Shown here: one piece after another, positions 1-6,791 of the stretch
How positions within the stretch are numbered: position 1 is the stretch's first letter
How the letters are laid out: each line of letters begins with the position of its first letter
Origin: an uncultured Lachnospiraceae bacterium
Lineage (GTDB): Bacteria; Bacillota; Clostridia; Lachnospirales; Lachnospiraceae
DNA: 64,000 nt
NCBI GenBank assembly: GCA_900316855.1
Contig: ONEK01000007.1
Location: 145,356-209,355, forward strand
Reading direction: 5' to 3'
Made by a program: the position numbers and the translations under genes
Notes under the pieces: model-generated
The model's database searches: none
What the model was told of the DNA's origin: nothing
What the model saw: the letters and a program-made list of their open reading frames with translations, nothing else

Positions 1-2
1 AG

Positions 3-95
3 AAACCGTTCTGGGACCTCGTCGCCTCCATCCTGCCGGACTACGAGGCATCCCGCCGGTGGCTTTGCGAAAACGGGGATACGCTTGATGTCTGA
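3..95 (+). CDS. C-terminal end of an unidentified protein (partial)
   Basis: Frame 3 is open from the window edge to a TGA at 93-95 and gives about 30 residues of ordinary amphipathic protein sequence ending NGDTLDV. The other two forward frames give Arg/Pro/Thr-rich translations typical of out-of-frame reading. The gene starts left of the window and converges on the glycosyltransferase at 131-1117. A hairpin follows the stop immediately. Too little is visible to assign a family. Confidence 0.5.
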   Translation, partial: KPFWDLVASILPDYEASRRWLCENGDTLDV

Positions 96-97
96 AA

Positions 98-121
98 CGG
101 CGGAGCCATAAGGCCCCGCCG
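98..121. terminator. Hairpin between convergent genes, probable bidirectional terminator
   Basis: A 10-bp stem (98-107 with 112-121) carries one A-C mismatch and closes an ATAA loop. It sits 2 bases after the stop of the rightward gene and 9 bases after the stop of the leftward glycosyltransferase. The following T-rich stretch on the plus strand is interrupted by C and A, so termination efficiency is uncertain. Confidence 0.55.
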
Positions 122-130
122 CTTCATTCA

Positions 131-1117
131 TTACTGCTTTTCCGGAAAGTCACGGGTCGTATATCCGTGCTCCGTATCCAGAAACTGCTCGATGATAAAC
201 CTGGGTCTTCCCTTGGACTCCAGATAGATTTTCCCGATGTACTCGCCGATGACGCCCAGCGACAGCAGGATCAGGCCCCCGATCGCCCAGACGGACACAT
301 TGAGGAACGTCCAGCCCGCGACGGTGGCGCCCATGGCATGCCGCACGAGCGAGTAGACCAGGATGATGATGCTGACAAGAAATACGAAAAAGCCGAGGTT
401 CGTAATCATGCGGATCGGCTCTGTTGACAGGCTCGTAATGCCCTCGACCGCAAACGAAACCATCTTCTTCAGCGGATATTTCGACTCGCCGGCAAACCGC
501 TCCGCCCTCTCGTAATAAACGACATCGCTGGGATAGCCGATCATCGGTACGATGCCGCGAAGGAACAGGTTCACCTCCCCGAATCCGGCAAGGCCCTGCA
601 GCGCGCGGCGGCTCATGAGCCGGTAATCCGCGTGATTATAAACCGTCTGGGCACCCATGCGGTTCATGACCTTATAGAAGCCCTCCGCTGTGGTCTTCTT
701 GAAAAACGTATCTGTTTTGCGCGCGGAACGGACGCCGTAGACGATGTCCTTCCCCTCCAGGTACTTGTCAATCATGGCGTCACAGGCGTCGATGTCATCC
801 TGCAGGTCCGCGTCCATGGAAATTGCCATATCCGCGAAATCCTTCACGGTCATAAGCCCCGCAAGGAGCGCGTTCTGGTGACCGCGGTTCCTCGACAGGT
901 TCAGTCCGGAGAACAGCGGATCCTCCTCATGAAAGCCCCGGATCAGTTCCCAGGTGCCATCCTTTGACCCGTCGTTTACAAACAGGACATGAGACTGCGG
1001 GGAAATCTTCCCGGCGTCCATCAGGGCATGCATTTTCTGCTTCAGGCGCTTCGCCGTCTCCGGCAGCACCTCCTCCTCGTTGTAGCAGGGAATTACAAAA
1101 TATAGAACATCACTCAT
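131..1117 (-). CDS. Family 2 glycosyltransferase, GtrB/DPM1-like polyprenyl-phosphate sugar transferase
   Basis: A GT-A domain fills residues 1-230, starting VIPCYNEEE, with VNDGSKDGT near 48-56 and the metal-binding DADLQD at 102-107. Two membrane segments follow near 240-258 and 268-295, ending in the GEYIGKIYLESKGRP signature typical of GtrB-like enzymes. The family transfers a hexose from a nucleotide sugar to undecaprenyl phosphate at the inner face of the membrane. I chose the ATG at 1115-1117 over an upstream GTG at 1139-1141 because VLYFVIPCYNEE is the family N terminus; neither has a strong ribosome binding site. The next gene upstream encodes GtrA, the usual flippase partner. No dedicated GtrC-type transferase is visible, so the final acceptor is unknown. 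Confidence 0.88.
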   Translation of the reverse strand: MSDVLYFVIPCYNEEEVLPETAKRLKQKMHALMDAGKISPQSHVLFVNDGSKDGTWELIRGFHEEDPLFSGLNLSRNRGHQNALLAGLMTVKDFADMAISMDADLQDDIDACDAMIDKYLEGKDIVYGVRSARKTDTFFKKTTAEGFYKVMNRMGAQTVYNHADYRLMSRRALQGLAGFGEVNLFLRGIVPMIGYPSDVVYYERAERFAGESKYPLKKMVSFAVEGITSLSTEPIRMITNLGFFVFLVSIIILVYSLVRHAMGATVAGWTFLNVSVWAIGGLILLSLGVIGEYIGKIYLESKGRPRFIIEQFLDTEHGYTTRDFPEKQ

Positions 1118-1156
1118 AGCACCAGCCTGTACAGGAAGCACCCCGTCGGGGAAACT

Positions 1157-1684
1157 TCAGGATTTTTTCTCCAGCGTCATCTTGCGCGAAATGAAATTAT
1201 AGACCATGACCACACCGGTCGCGAACAGCTTCCAGAACGTCTCCGCCATGCCCGTCGACATCCAGGAGCGCATCCACTGCCAGTTGCCGTAGATGACGTC
1301 CATGCCGACAAACAGGGCGAGCTCGTTGATCACAAGCCCGATGCACGACAGGATGAAGAAAATCAGGAATTCCTTCTGTCTCGACAGGTCATCCCTGCGC
1401 ACGAACACATACTTCATCGACAGCAGGTAATTCGCCACGGTCGAGATAATGAAGCTGATGAACTGCGACACGAGGTAATACTGCGGAAAGCTGCCGGCAA
1501 AGCCGGTTGCCCTGAACAGCAGGTTCAGGACCGTATAGATTCCGAAATCGATCAGGAAACAGATCACCCCGACGATTCCGAACCGCGCAATCTGCTTAAG
1601 TAATTTATTCAAGCTCCACCTCTGAATGATTGAACGGGGCGCCGCAAGCCCCTGATCCGGCAGGACAGCCTGACTGTCCCGCAC
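1157..1684 (-). CDS. GtrA-family membrane protein, putative polyprenyl-phosphate-sugar flippase
   Basis: The protein has four hydrophobic segments, beginning with IARFGIVGVICFLIDFGIYT, which is the GtrA family signature. GtrA-like proteins are thought to flip undecaprenyl-phosphate-linked sugars made by a GtrB partner, and that partner is the next gene downstream 40 bases on. The start is uncertain. A GTG at 1682-1684 gives 175 residues but a poor binding site and a 24-residue extension without family similarity. A TTG at 1610-1612, just after AGAGGTGG, gives about 151 residues, closer to the family length, although the spacing is short. Confidence 0.85.
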   Translation of the reverse strand: MRDSQAVLPDQGLAAPRSIIQRWSLNKLLKQIARFGIVGVICFLIDFGIYTVLNLLFRATGFAGSFPQYYLVSQFISFIISTVANYLLSMKYVFVRRDDLSRQKEFLIFFILSCIGLVINELALFVGMDVIYGNWQWMRSWMSTGMAETFWKLFATGVVMVYNFISRKMTLEKKS

Positions 1685-1702
1685 CTTGCGATGAACACAA
1701 AT

Positions 1703-2179
1703 TTACGCCAGCAGCTTGCGATACAGCATCTGCATGGCCTCATCCGCGGCCTGCTGCCGGATAGACCCGCGGTCCCCCTCGAACAGGAATTTGCGGCCGG
1801 TTGTCTTACCGTCAATAAAGCATCCGATATAGACCAGTCCGACGGGCTTGCCCTCGTCCGCGTCCGGACCCGCATTACCCGTGATGGAAAGCGCGCAGTC
1901 GACACCTGTCTTCTTCGCGGCGCCCTCCGCCATGAGCCTGGCTGTCTTCTTGGAAATGGCGCCCTGCGTCTTCAGCACCCTGCGTGGCACACCCAGCAGC
2001 TTGTGCTTCATCGGCGTCGCGTAGGTGACGAACCCGCCCGCAAATACGGCGGACACCCCCGGGATCGACGTAAACTGTGCGGCAAGGAGCCCGCCGGTAC
2101 AGGACTCCGCCGTCGCAACCGTCATATTCCGTTCGATCAGCAGTGCAACAAGCTTCTGTGCTATGTCTTCCTCGTCCAT
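1703..2179 (-). CDS. pncC: CinA C-terminal-domain protein, nicotinamide-nucleotide amidase (PncC type)
   Basis: The 158 residues match the stand-alone CinA C-terminal domain: TAESCTGGLLA near residues 23-33 holds the proposed catalytic Ser, and ITGNAGPD followed by KPVGLVYIG marks the second half. The family deamidates nicotinamide mononucleotide in pyridine nucleotide recycling. The N-terminal COG1058 domain of full CinA is absent. The gene follows pgsA across a 46-base gap containing a short hairpin repeat. In many Firmicutes cinA lies between pgsA and recA; here recA is about 15 kb away. Confidence 0.87.
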   Translation of the reverse strand: MDEEDIAQKLVALLIERNMTVATAESCTGGLLAAQFTSIPGVSAVFAGGFVTYATPMKHKLLGVPRRVLKTQGAISKKTARLMAEGAAKKTGVDCALSITGNAGPDADEGKPVGLVYIGCFIDGKTTGRKFLFEGDRGSIRQQAADEAMQMLYRKLLA

Positions 2180-2194
2180 TCAAACTTTCCTCTT

Positions 2195-2216
2195 GATGCC
2201 TGCGAAAGCAGGCATC
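2195..2216. repeat. Short palindromic repeat (GATGCCTGC hairpin)
   Basis: Perfect 9-bp stem GATGCCTGC with GCAGGCATC around a GAAA loop, in the gap between pgsA and the CinA-type gene. It belongs to the dispersed hairpin family also found near 25958, 27612, 40355, 42591, 48951 and 56743. Confidence 0.75.
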
Positions 2217-2225
2217 TGCCCCCAC

Positions 2226-2765
2226 TCAGATGTCGCCGGTATCGATGACGCCGCGGTTCTGCCACAGATAGACCGCGAGGGAGATGACGGTCAGCGCCGT
2301 CGCAATCCACATGATGACTGTCGTCAGCACGGACAGCGCCGGTATATTGGCGATCATCAGAATGACCATGATCATCTGGAACGTCGTCTTGAACTTGCCC
2401 CAGTAGTTCGCGGCAATGACCCTGCCCTTCTCGGCGGCGATCAGACGGAAGCCGGAAATCGCGAACTCCCGCGCGATGATGATGCAGACCACCCAGGCAG
2501 GGATCCTGCCCAGTGAAATGAGGCAGATCATGGCGCAGCAGACGAGAAGCTTGTCCGCAAGCGGATCCATGAACTTGCCGAAATCCGTAATGAGATTGTA
2601 CTTGCGCGCGATTTTTCCGTCGAGCGCATCCGTCAGCGAAGCAACAACGAAAATGACCAGCGCGGCGGCGTCGCTGGCATTACCGAACGGCCTTGCCAGG
2701 ATCACCGCTACGAAGAACGGAATCAGGATCACGCGGAACATCGTAAGCTTATTCGGAAGATTCAT
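2226..2765 (-). CDS. pgsA: CDP-diacylglycerol-glycerol-3-phosphate 3-phosphatidyltransferase
   Basis: An integral membrane enzyme of 179 residues that makes phosphatidylglycerophosphate from CDP-diacylglycerol and glycerol-3-phosphate, the committed step to phosphatidylglycerol and cardiolipin. The CDP-alcohol phosphotransferase motif is complete, with D46, D49-G50, A53-R54, G63, D67 and D71 in the DxxDGxxAR...GxxxDxxxD pattern. Several hydrophobic helices surround it. The length is normal. The start overlaps the end of rimO by 17 bases, indicating a shared transcript. Confidence 0.93.
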   Translation of the reverse strand: MNLPNKLTMFRVILIPFFVAVILARPFGNASDAAALVIFVVASLTDALDGKIARKYNLITDFGKFMDPLADKLLVCCAMICLISLGRIPAWVVCIIIAREFAISGFRLIAAEKGRVIAANYWGKFKTTFQMIMVILMIANIPALSVLTTVIMWIATALTVISLAVYLWQNRGVIDTGDI

Positions 2766-4116
2766 GATAGTCTATCTCTCCTGTCAGATCGTAGCCGTCC
2801 GTCCCGGTGACCTTTACGTCGACGAACTCGCCGGACAGCAGGTCACGCCTTGTCGCTACGAAAATATTGCTGTCAACATCCGGGATGTCCCGGTACGTCC
2901 TGCCCGCATAGACATCCCTGCCGTCGGGGGCTTTTCCGGGAAGCCTTCCCTCGATCACGGTCTCCAGTGTCGTGCCGACCTGTTCCCCGGCGGCATGGAA
3001 GGCAATCTCCTGCTGCGCCAGCATCAGCTCCCTGCGCCGGCGCTCCCTGGTTCCGGGATGAACCTGCCCGTCGAATTTTGCGGCGGGGGTCCCCTCCTCG
3101 CGGGAATAGGTATAGACACCCAGACGGTCGAATTTCATCTTTTTTACAAACGACAGAAGCTCCCTGTGGTCTTCCTCTGTTTCCCCGGGAAAACCGGAAA
3201 TCAGCGTCGTCCGGATGCAGATGTCCGGGATTTCCCTGCGAAGCGTCTGCACCATCGCTTCCAGCTCCCTGCGGGTCGTCCTCCGGCCCATGCGCTTCAG
3301 GATCCGGTCCGAGGCATGCTGAACGGGCATATCGATATAGGGGAGGATTTTCTTCTCCTCCTTCATGGTCTGTACCAGCTCCATCGTAATTTCCTCGGGG
3401 TAGCAGTACAGCACGCGGATCCACTTCACACCGCTTATCAGGCACAGCCTGCGCAGCAGCTCCGGAAGCTTTTTCTCCCCGTACAGGTCCGTCCCGTACA
3501 GGGTGGTCTCCTGCGCGACGAGGATCAGCTCCCGCGCGCCGAGGCTGACGAGCCGCTTTGCGTCCGCGACAAGCTTCTCCATGGGAACGCTGCGGTAATG
3601 CCCGCGGATCATGGGAATGGCGCAGTAGCTGCAGCACTTGTCACAGCCCTCGGCGATCTTGAGATAGCCGACATGACTCCCGATAGTCAGTACGCGGTCC
3701 ACATCAGCGGCGGGCGCACGGCTGACATCCTGCAGAACGGGTTCGTTTGCCTTCTCCCCCGCAAAGATCCGGTCCAGCACCGCAGGAAGCGAATCCTCCG
3801 CAGTCGTTCCGACCACCGCGTCCACCTCCGGAAGCTCCTTCAGGATCTCGTCATGGTAGCGCTGCGCCATGCAGCCCGTAACCACGAGTGCCTTCAGGTG
3901 ACCCGTCTTCTTGTAGCGGGCAATCTCCAGAATGTTGTCAATGGATTCCTGTTTCGCGGAATCAATAAAGGCACAGGTGTTCACGACCGCTGCATCCGCT
4001 TCGGATTCGTCATCCGTCAGGGTGTACCTGTCTCCTGTGCCTTTCAGATATCCCATCATCTGCTGGGAATCTACCAGATTTTTATCACAACCGAGTGATA
4101 CAAATGCAACCTTCAT
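2749..4116 (-). CDS. rimO: Ribosomal protein S12 methylthiotransferase RimO
   Basis: A 455-residue radical-SAM methylthiotransferase. The N-terminal MTTase domain begins VAFVSLGCDKNLVDSQ and supplies cluster cysteines at C10, C48 (NTCAF) and C82 (TGCMAQ). The radical-SAM motif reads CDKCCSYCAIP, the CxxxCxxC pattern with one extra Cys inside. A TRAM-type segment ends the protein. The LGCDKNLVDS opening favours RimO (beta-methylthiolation of an Asp in S12) over the tRNA enzymes MiaB or MtaB. The rpoZ stop and this start share a base (TGATG), suggesting translational coupling. Confidence 0.92.
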   Translation of the reverse strand: MKVAFVSLGCDKNLVDSQQMMGYLKGTGDRYTLTDDESEADAAVVNTCAFIDSAKQESIDNILEIARYKKTGHLKALVVTGCMAQRYHDEILKELPEVDAVVGTTAEDSLPAVLDRIFAGEKANEPVLQDVSRAPAADVDRVLTIGSHVGYLKIAEGCDKCCSYCAIPMIRGHYRSVPMEKLVADAKRLVSLGARELILVAQETTLYGTDLYGEKKLPELLRRLCLISGVKWIRVLYCYPEEITMELVQTMKEEKKILPYIDMPVQHASDRILKRMGRRTTRRELEAMVQTLRREIPDICIRTTLISGFPGETEEDHRELLSFVKKMKFDRLGVYTYSREEGTPAAKFDGQVHPGTRERRRRELMLAQQEIAFHAAGEQVGTTLETVIEGRLPGKAPDGRDVYAGRTYRDIPDVDSNIFVATRRDLLSGEFVDVKVTGTDGYDLTGEIDYHESSE

Positions 4117-4508
4117 CAGTTGTCGTCATCAGTGGACTTCTCAGGCGTGACTTCCTCGTCGATGCTGTCCTGGGAATCATCCTCATCCGCGGACGCAACG
4201 CTGTTGAGCATCAGGTCCTCTTCCATCTGCTTGGCTGCCTGAAGGTCACGGTCCTCCATCTTCTCGATCTCACTCTCATCCACGGGCAGGATTCTGAGCT
4301 GCTGCTGCTCGAGCTCCTCAACCGCGATCGACAGGGGCTTCCTGCCCTCCGCATCGTCGATCATGGGCTCATCGCCGTCCACAATCTGACGCGCTCTCTT
4401 GGCCGTTGCCATCACGATGGAATAGCGGCTGTTGATGACCGGGGTTTCCCCCTCTTCCACATCCTTGTTTACCACTTTCATCAGATCTACATAAGAAGGA
4501 TGAATCAT
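4116..4508 (-). CDS. rpoZ: DNA-directed RNA polymerase omega subunit
   Basis: The protein is about 130 residues and carries the omega core: MIHPSYVDLM, NSRYSIVMATAKRARQI and KPLSIAVEEL. The omega subunit binds the C-terminal part of beta-prime and helps assemble RNA polymerase. The last 60 or so residues form an acidic Asp/Glu/Ser tail beyond the compact core. I start at the ATG at 4506-4508 because AGGTCAGG lies 9 bases upstream and the family begins here; a GTG 48 bases further up lacks such a site. It sits between gmk and rimO, the classical gmk-rpoZ pairing. Confidence 0.9.
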   Translation of the reverse strand: MIHPSYVDLMKVVNKDVEEGETPVINSRYSIVMATAKRARQIVDGDEPMIDDAEGRKPLSIAVEELEQQQLRILPVDESEIEKMEDRDLQAAKQMEEDLMLNSVASADEDDSQDSIDEEVTPEKSTDDDN

Positions 4509-4613
4509 ACAAAAATACCTGACCTTTCGTAGTTCCGTCTGCCGGAAATCACTCACTGCACTCTAACCATCATACTCTATTCTGTCAAGGAAGGCAGAAC
4601 TCTCCGGCCATTT

Positions 4614-5267
4614 TCACGAATTCTCAAGCTCCCTGTTCAGATCATCGAGCTGCTGCTTCAGGCTCCCGATGAATTCCCGCTGCCTTGCGGGCGTGTTTTT
4701 GAGCATCTGGATGGTCTGGTGTACCGTCTCAACCGCCCTGTCGAGATCGTCATTGACGATGAGTGCGTCATAGTCCCCGATCTGCTTCACTTCCCGGGCT
4801 GCCTGTTCGAGCCTTTCCTTCACGACTTCCGGGGACTCCGTGCCGCGCCCGGTGAGCCTCTCCCGGAGGACCTGCGCGGAGGGCGGCGTCACGAACAGCA
4901 GAATGGTGTCAGGGCGCTTTTTCTTCACAATCGCCGCCCCCTGAACCTCGATCTCGAGCAGGACATCCTTTCCCTCGGCAATTTTCCGGTCCACGAAGGC
5001 GCGCGGTGTGCCATAGCAGTGATCCACATAGCCCGCATGCTCCAGAAGCTCGTCGTTGTCGACCTTTCTCTGAAACTCCTCCTGGGTAAGGAAGAAATAG
5101 TCCTTCCCGTCCACTTCGCCGGGGCGGGGCTTTCGCGTTGTCACGGAAACCGACAGCTGGTAGCAGCTGTACTTCTTCAGCAGGGCCTTCATGATCGTGC
5201 CCTTGCCCGCGCCGGAAAATCCCGAAATCACCGTAAGGCTCCCCTTACTGTTCGTCGCCGTCCTCAT
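4614..5267 (-). CDS. gmk: Guanylate kinase
   Basis: A 217-residue enzyme phosphorylating GMP to GDP. The P-loop GFSGAGKGT is at 16-24, followed by VTTRKPRPGEVDGKDYFF for GMP binding and LEIEVQGA in the core. The length is typical. The start overlaps the end of remA by about 23 bases, and yicC-remA-gmk-rpoZ is a standard Firmicutes order. Together with rpoZ this places nucleotide supply and transcription genes in one transcript. Confidence 0.95.
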   Translation of the reverse strand: MRTATNSKGSLTVISGFSGAGKGTIMKALLKKYSCYQLSVSVTTRKPRPGEVDGKDYFFLTQEEFQRKVDNDELLEHAGYVDHCYGTPRAFVDRKIAEGKDVLLEIEVQGAAIVKKKRPDTILLFVTPPSAQVLRERLTGRGTESPEVVKERLEQAAREVKQIGDYDALIVNDDLDRAVETVHQTIQMLKNTPARQREFIGSLKQQLDDLNRELENS

Positions 5268-5499
5268 CCTGCGTTGTCCTCCCTCGAATGGTCTCCGGCA
5301 GCAGTGCGGACAGCACCACAGACCCGTTCTCCATCACTATGACCGCCTTGGTCTTGCGCCCGGCGCTCGCATCAATGCATCTGCCTTCCTGTTTCGCCTT
5401 CACTGCGAGCCGCTTCACCGGGGCAGCGTCCGGACTGACCACGGCAACAATTTTGTCCGCATTCACGATATTGCCGAAGCCTATGTGTATCAGTTCCAT
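5245..5499 (-). CDS. remA: RemA-family DNA-binding regulator (DUF370)
   Basis: A small protein of about 84 residues with the RemA/YlzA core ELIHIGFGNIVNADKIVAVV and GRKTKAVIVMENGSVVLS. In Bacillus subtilis RemA is an oligomeric DNA-binding activator of matrix genes. The ATG at 5497-5499 was chosen because GAAGGAT lies 6 bases upstream and the family begins MELI; the frame stays open upstream only into repeat sequence. It is the second gene after yicC, separated by a 277-base gap filled with repeats. Confidence 0.9.
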   Translation of the reverse strand: MELIHIGFGNIVNADKIVAVVSPDAAPVKRLAVKAKQEGRCIDASAGRKTKAVIVMENGSVVLSALLPETIRGRTTQDEDGDEQ

Positions 5500-5538
5500 A
5501 AAATAATCCTTCGCCGGGCTGCAGGCTCGCAAACCGCG

Positions 5539-5715
5539 CTTCGCCGGACCTCAAGCTCGCAAACCGCACTTCGTGCTTTCCTTTGCTCGCTTGCCGGGCG
5601 TTCGCCCGATCGGCGGCCGTCCTGCTTATCCTTCGCCGGACCTCAAGCTCGCAAACCGCACTTCGTGCTTTCCTTTGCTCGCTTGCCGGGCGTTCGCCCG
5701 ATCGGCGGCCGTCCT
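5539..5715. repeat. Tandem 85-bp direct repeat with 7-bp spacer
   Basis: Two copies, 5539-5623 and 5631-5715, read identically base for base by eye and start every 92 bases. A shorter relative of the first 30 bases precedes them at about 5509. Each copy contains the hairpin CGGGCG-TT-CGCCCG. The block fills the gap between yicC and remA, and no coding function is apparent despite open frames through it. Confidence 0.85.
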
Positions 5716-5718
5716 TCC

Positions 5719-5747
5719 GGATTCCCGTGAGCGAGCTCACGGAATCC
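5719..5747. other. Inverted repeat downstream of yicC
   Basis: GGATTCCCGTGAGC pairs with GCTCACGGAATCC with one extra C on the left arm. It lies 30 bases after the yicC stop, between yicC and the tandem repeat. No T tract follows on the minus strand, so it may be an mRNA processing or stability structure rather than a terminator. Confidence 0.5.
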
Positions 5748-5776
5748 TTCAGGACGTCTGCCGGCCCGGCTCAGTG

Positions 5777-6655
5777 CTATTCAATGTTTTGAATCTGCTC
5801 CCGGATTTTCTCGATGACGGTCTTGAGCTCGATGGCGCGGGAAGCGCTTTCCTCATCGTCTGTCTTGGAGAGAATGGTGTTGGCCTCGCGGTTCATCTCC
5901 TGCGCGAGGAAGTCGAGCTTGCGGCCGACACTCTCCGTGCTCTTTAAGGCACTCCTGACGGCGCTGATGTGACTGTTCAGCCGGACGAGCTCCTCGTCGA
6001 TGCAGACCTTGTCGGAATAGATTGCCGCCTCCTGGAGGATCCGCTGCTCGTCGATTGCGGTGTCCTGCAGCACCTCCTGCATTCTCGCGCTCAGCTGGGC
6101 GCGGTAGTTCTCCACAATTCCGGGGGCGCGCCGCGTGATGAAATCCACGCCTTCCTGCATCTCATCCAGCTTCTGCAGGAGGTCATTCGTGATAAAGCTG
6201 CCCTCCTTCGTCCTCGCCTCAGCGAACTGCTTCGCTGCTCCATCCACCGCTTTTTTCAGCGGCTCCCACAGTGCTTCGGCGTCCTCCTCATCCTGCTCTG
6301 TCGTCAGCACGTCCGGAAAACCCGCAAGGCGTGACACCGTCAGGTCAAACGGCAGATCGAAATCCTGCTGCATCTCCTTCAGGTGCGCGACGTAGGCGCG
6401 CGCAATTTCCCGGTTGTAGGTCACCCTGCCCGTCTCCTCCCCCAGACTCTCCAGGGAGACGAACATCTCCACCTTGCCGCGGGACAGGTAATTTTTCAGC
6501 TCATTGCGGATCCCGGACTCAAGCGCGCTGAGCTGCCGCGGCAGATGAATGTTGAGGTCCAGGTAGCGGTTGTTCACCGACTTGATCTCCACGGTGAACC
6601 GCTTCCCGTCCGCCTCCAGCTCACACCTGCCATATCCCGTCATACTTTTTGCCAT
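5777..6655 (-). CDS. yicC: YicC-family endoribonuclease
   Basis: A 292-residue protein with the YicC N-terminal domain (MTGYGR, then VEIKSVNNRYLDLNIHLPR) and the DUF1732 C-terminal domain ending in EMNREANTILSK and IELKTVIEKIREQIQNIE. Members of this family have been described as RNases acting in RNA turnover; the substrate here is unknown. It is the first gene of the leftward operon with remA, gmk and rpoZ. A promoter with good spacing lies just upstream. Confidence 0.92.
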   Translation of the reverse strand: MAKSMTGYGRCELEADGKRFTVEIKSVNNRYLDLNIHLPRQLSALESGIRNELKNYLSRGKVEMFVSLESLGEETGRVTYNREIARAYVAHLKEMQQDFDLPFDLTVSRLAGFPDVLTTEQDEEDAEALWEPLKKAVDGAAKQFAEARTKEGSFITNDLLQKLDEMQEGVDFITRRAPGIVENYRAQLSARMQEVLQDTAIDEQRILQEAAIYSDKVCIDEELVRLNSHISAVRSALKSTESVGRKLDFLAQEMNREANTILSKTDDEESASRAIELKTVIEKIREQIQNIE

Positions 6656-6695
6656 TTCTTACGTAACACCCCCGGTCATTTTTAATAGCAAATTC

Positions 6696-6724
6696 AGTAT
6701 ACCATGCACAGGAGCTTCTGGCAC
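6696..6724 (-). promoter_or_regulatory. Candidate sigma-A promoter of the yicC operon
   Basis: On the minus strand GTGCCA (6719-6724) and TATACT (6696-6701) are separated by exactly 17 bases. The -10 matches the consensus at 5 of 6 positions and the -35 at 4 of 6. It would start transcription about 35 bases before the yicC ATG. Confidence 0.6.
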
Positions 6725-6736
6725 ACGCCCCGCCGG

Positions 6737-6765
6737 TTGTGCCTTCCTCCCGATTGTGCTAAAAA
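6737..6765 (+). promoter_or_regulatory. Candidate promoter of rqcH
   Basis: TTGTGC (6737-6742), a 17-base gap and TAAAAA (6760-6765), with TGC just before the -10 giving an extended -10 pattern. It points rightward at rqcH, divergent from the yicC promoter. Hexamer matches are only moderate. Confidence 0.4.
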
Positions 6766-6791
6766 AGTCTGGGGGAAAGGTGAGGTACGCT

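Noticed and set aside
2416..4098. Long open plus-strand frame opposite rimO and pgsA
   Set aside because: It mirrors two well-supported genes in a GC-rich region, has no ribosome binding site, and its translation is rich in Arg, Gln, His and Leu without domains.
5539..5715. CRISPR array
   Set aside because: There are only two adjacent 85-bp copies with a 7-base spacer, and no cas genes in the window.
5372..5947. Open frames across the tandem repeat between yicC and remA
   Set aside because: They exist because the 92-bp period and GC content avoid stops; the translation simply repeats and has no start signal or homology.
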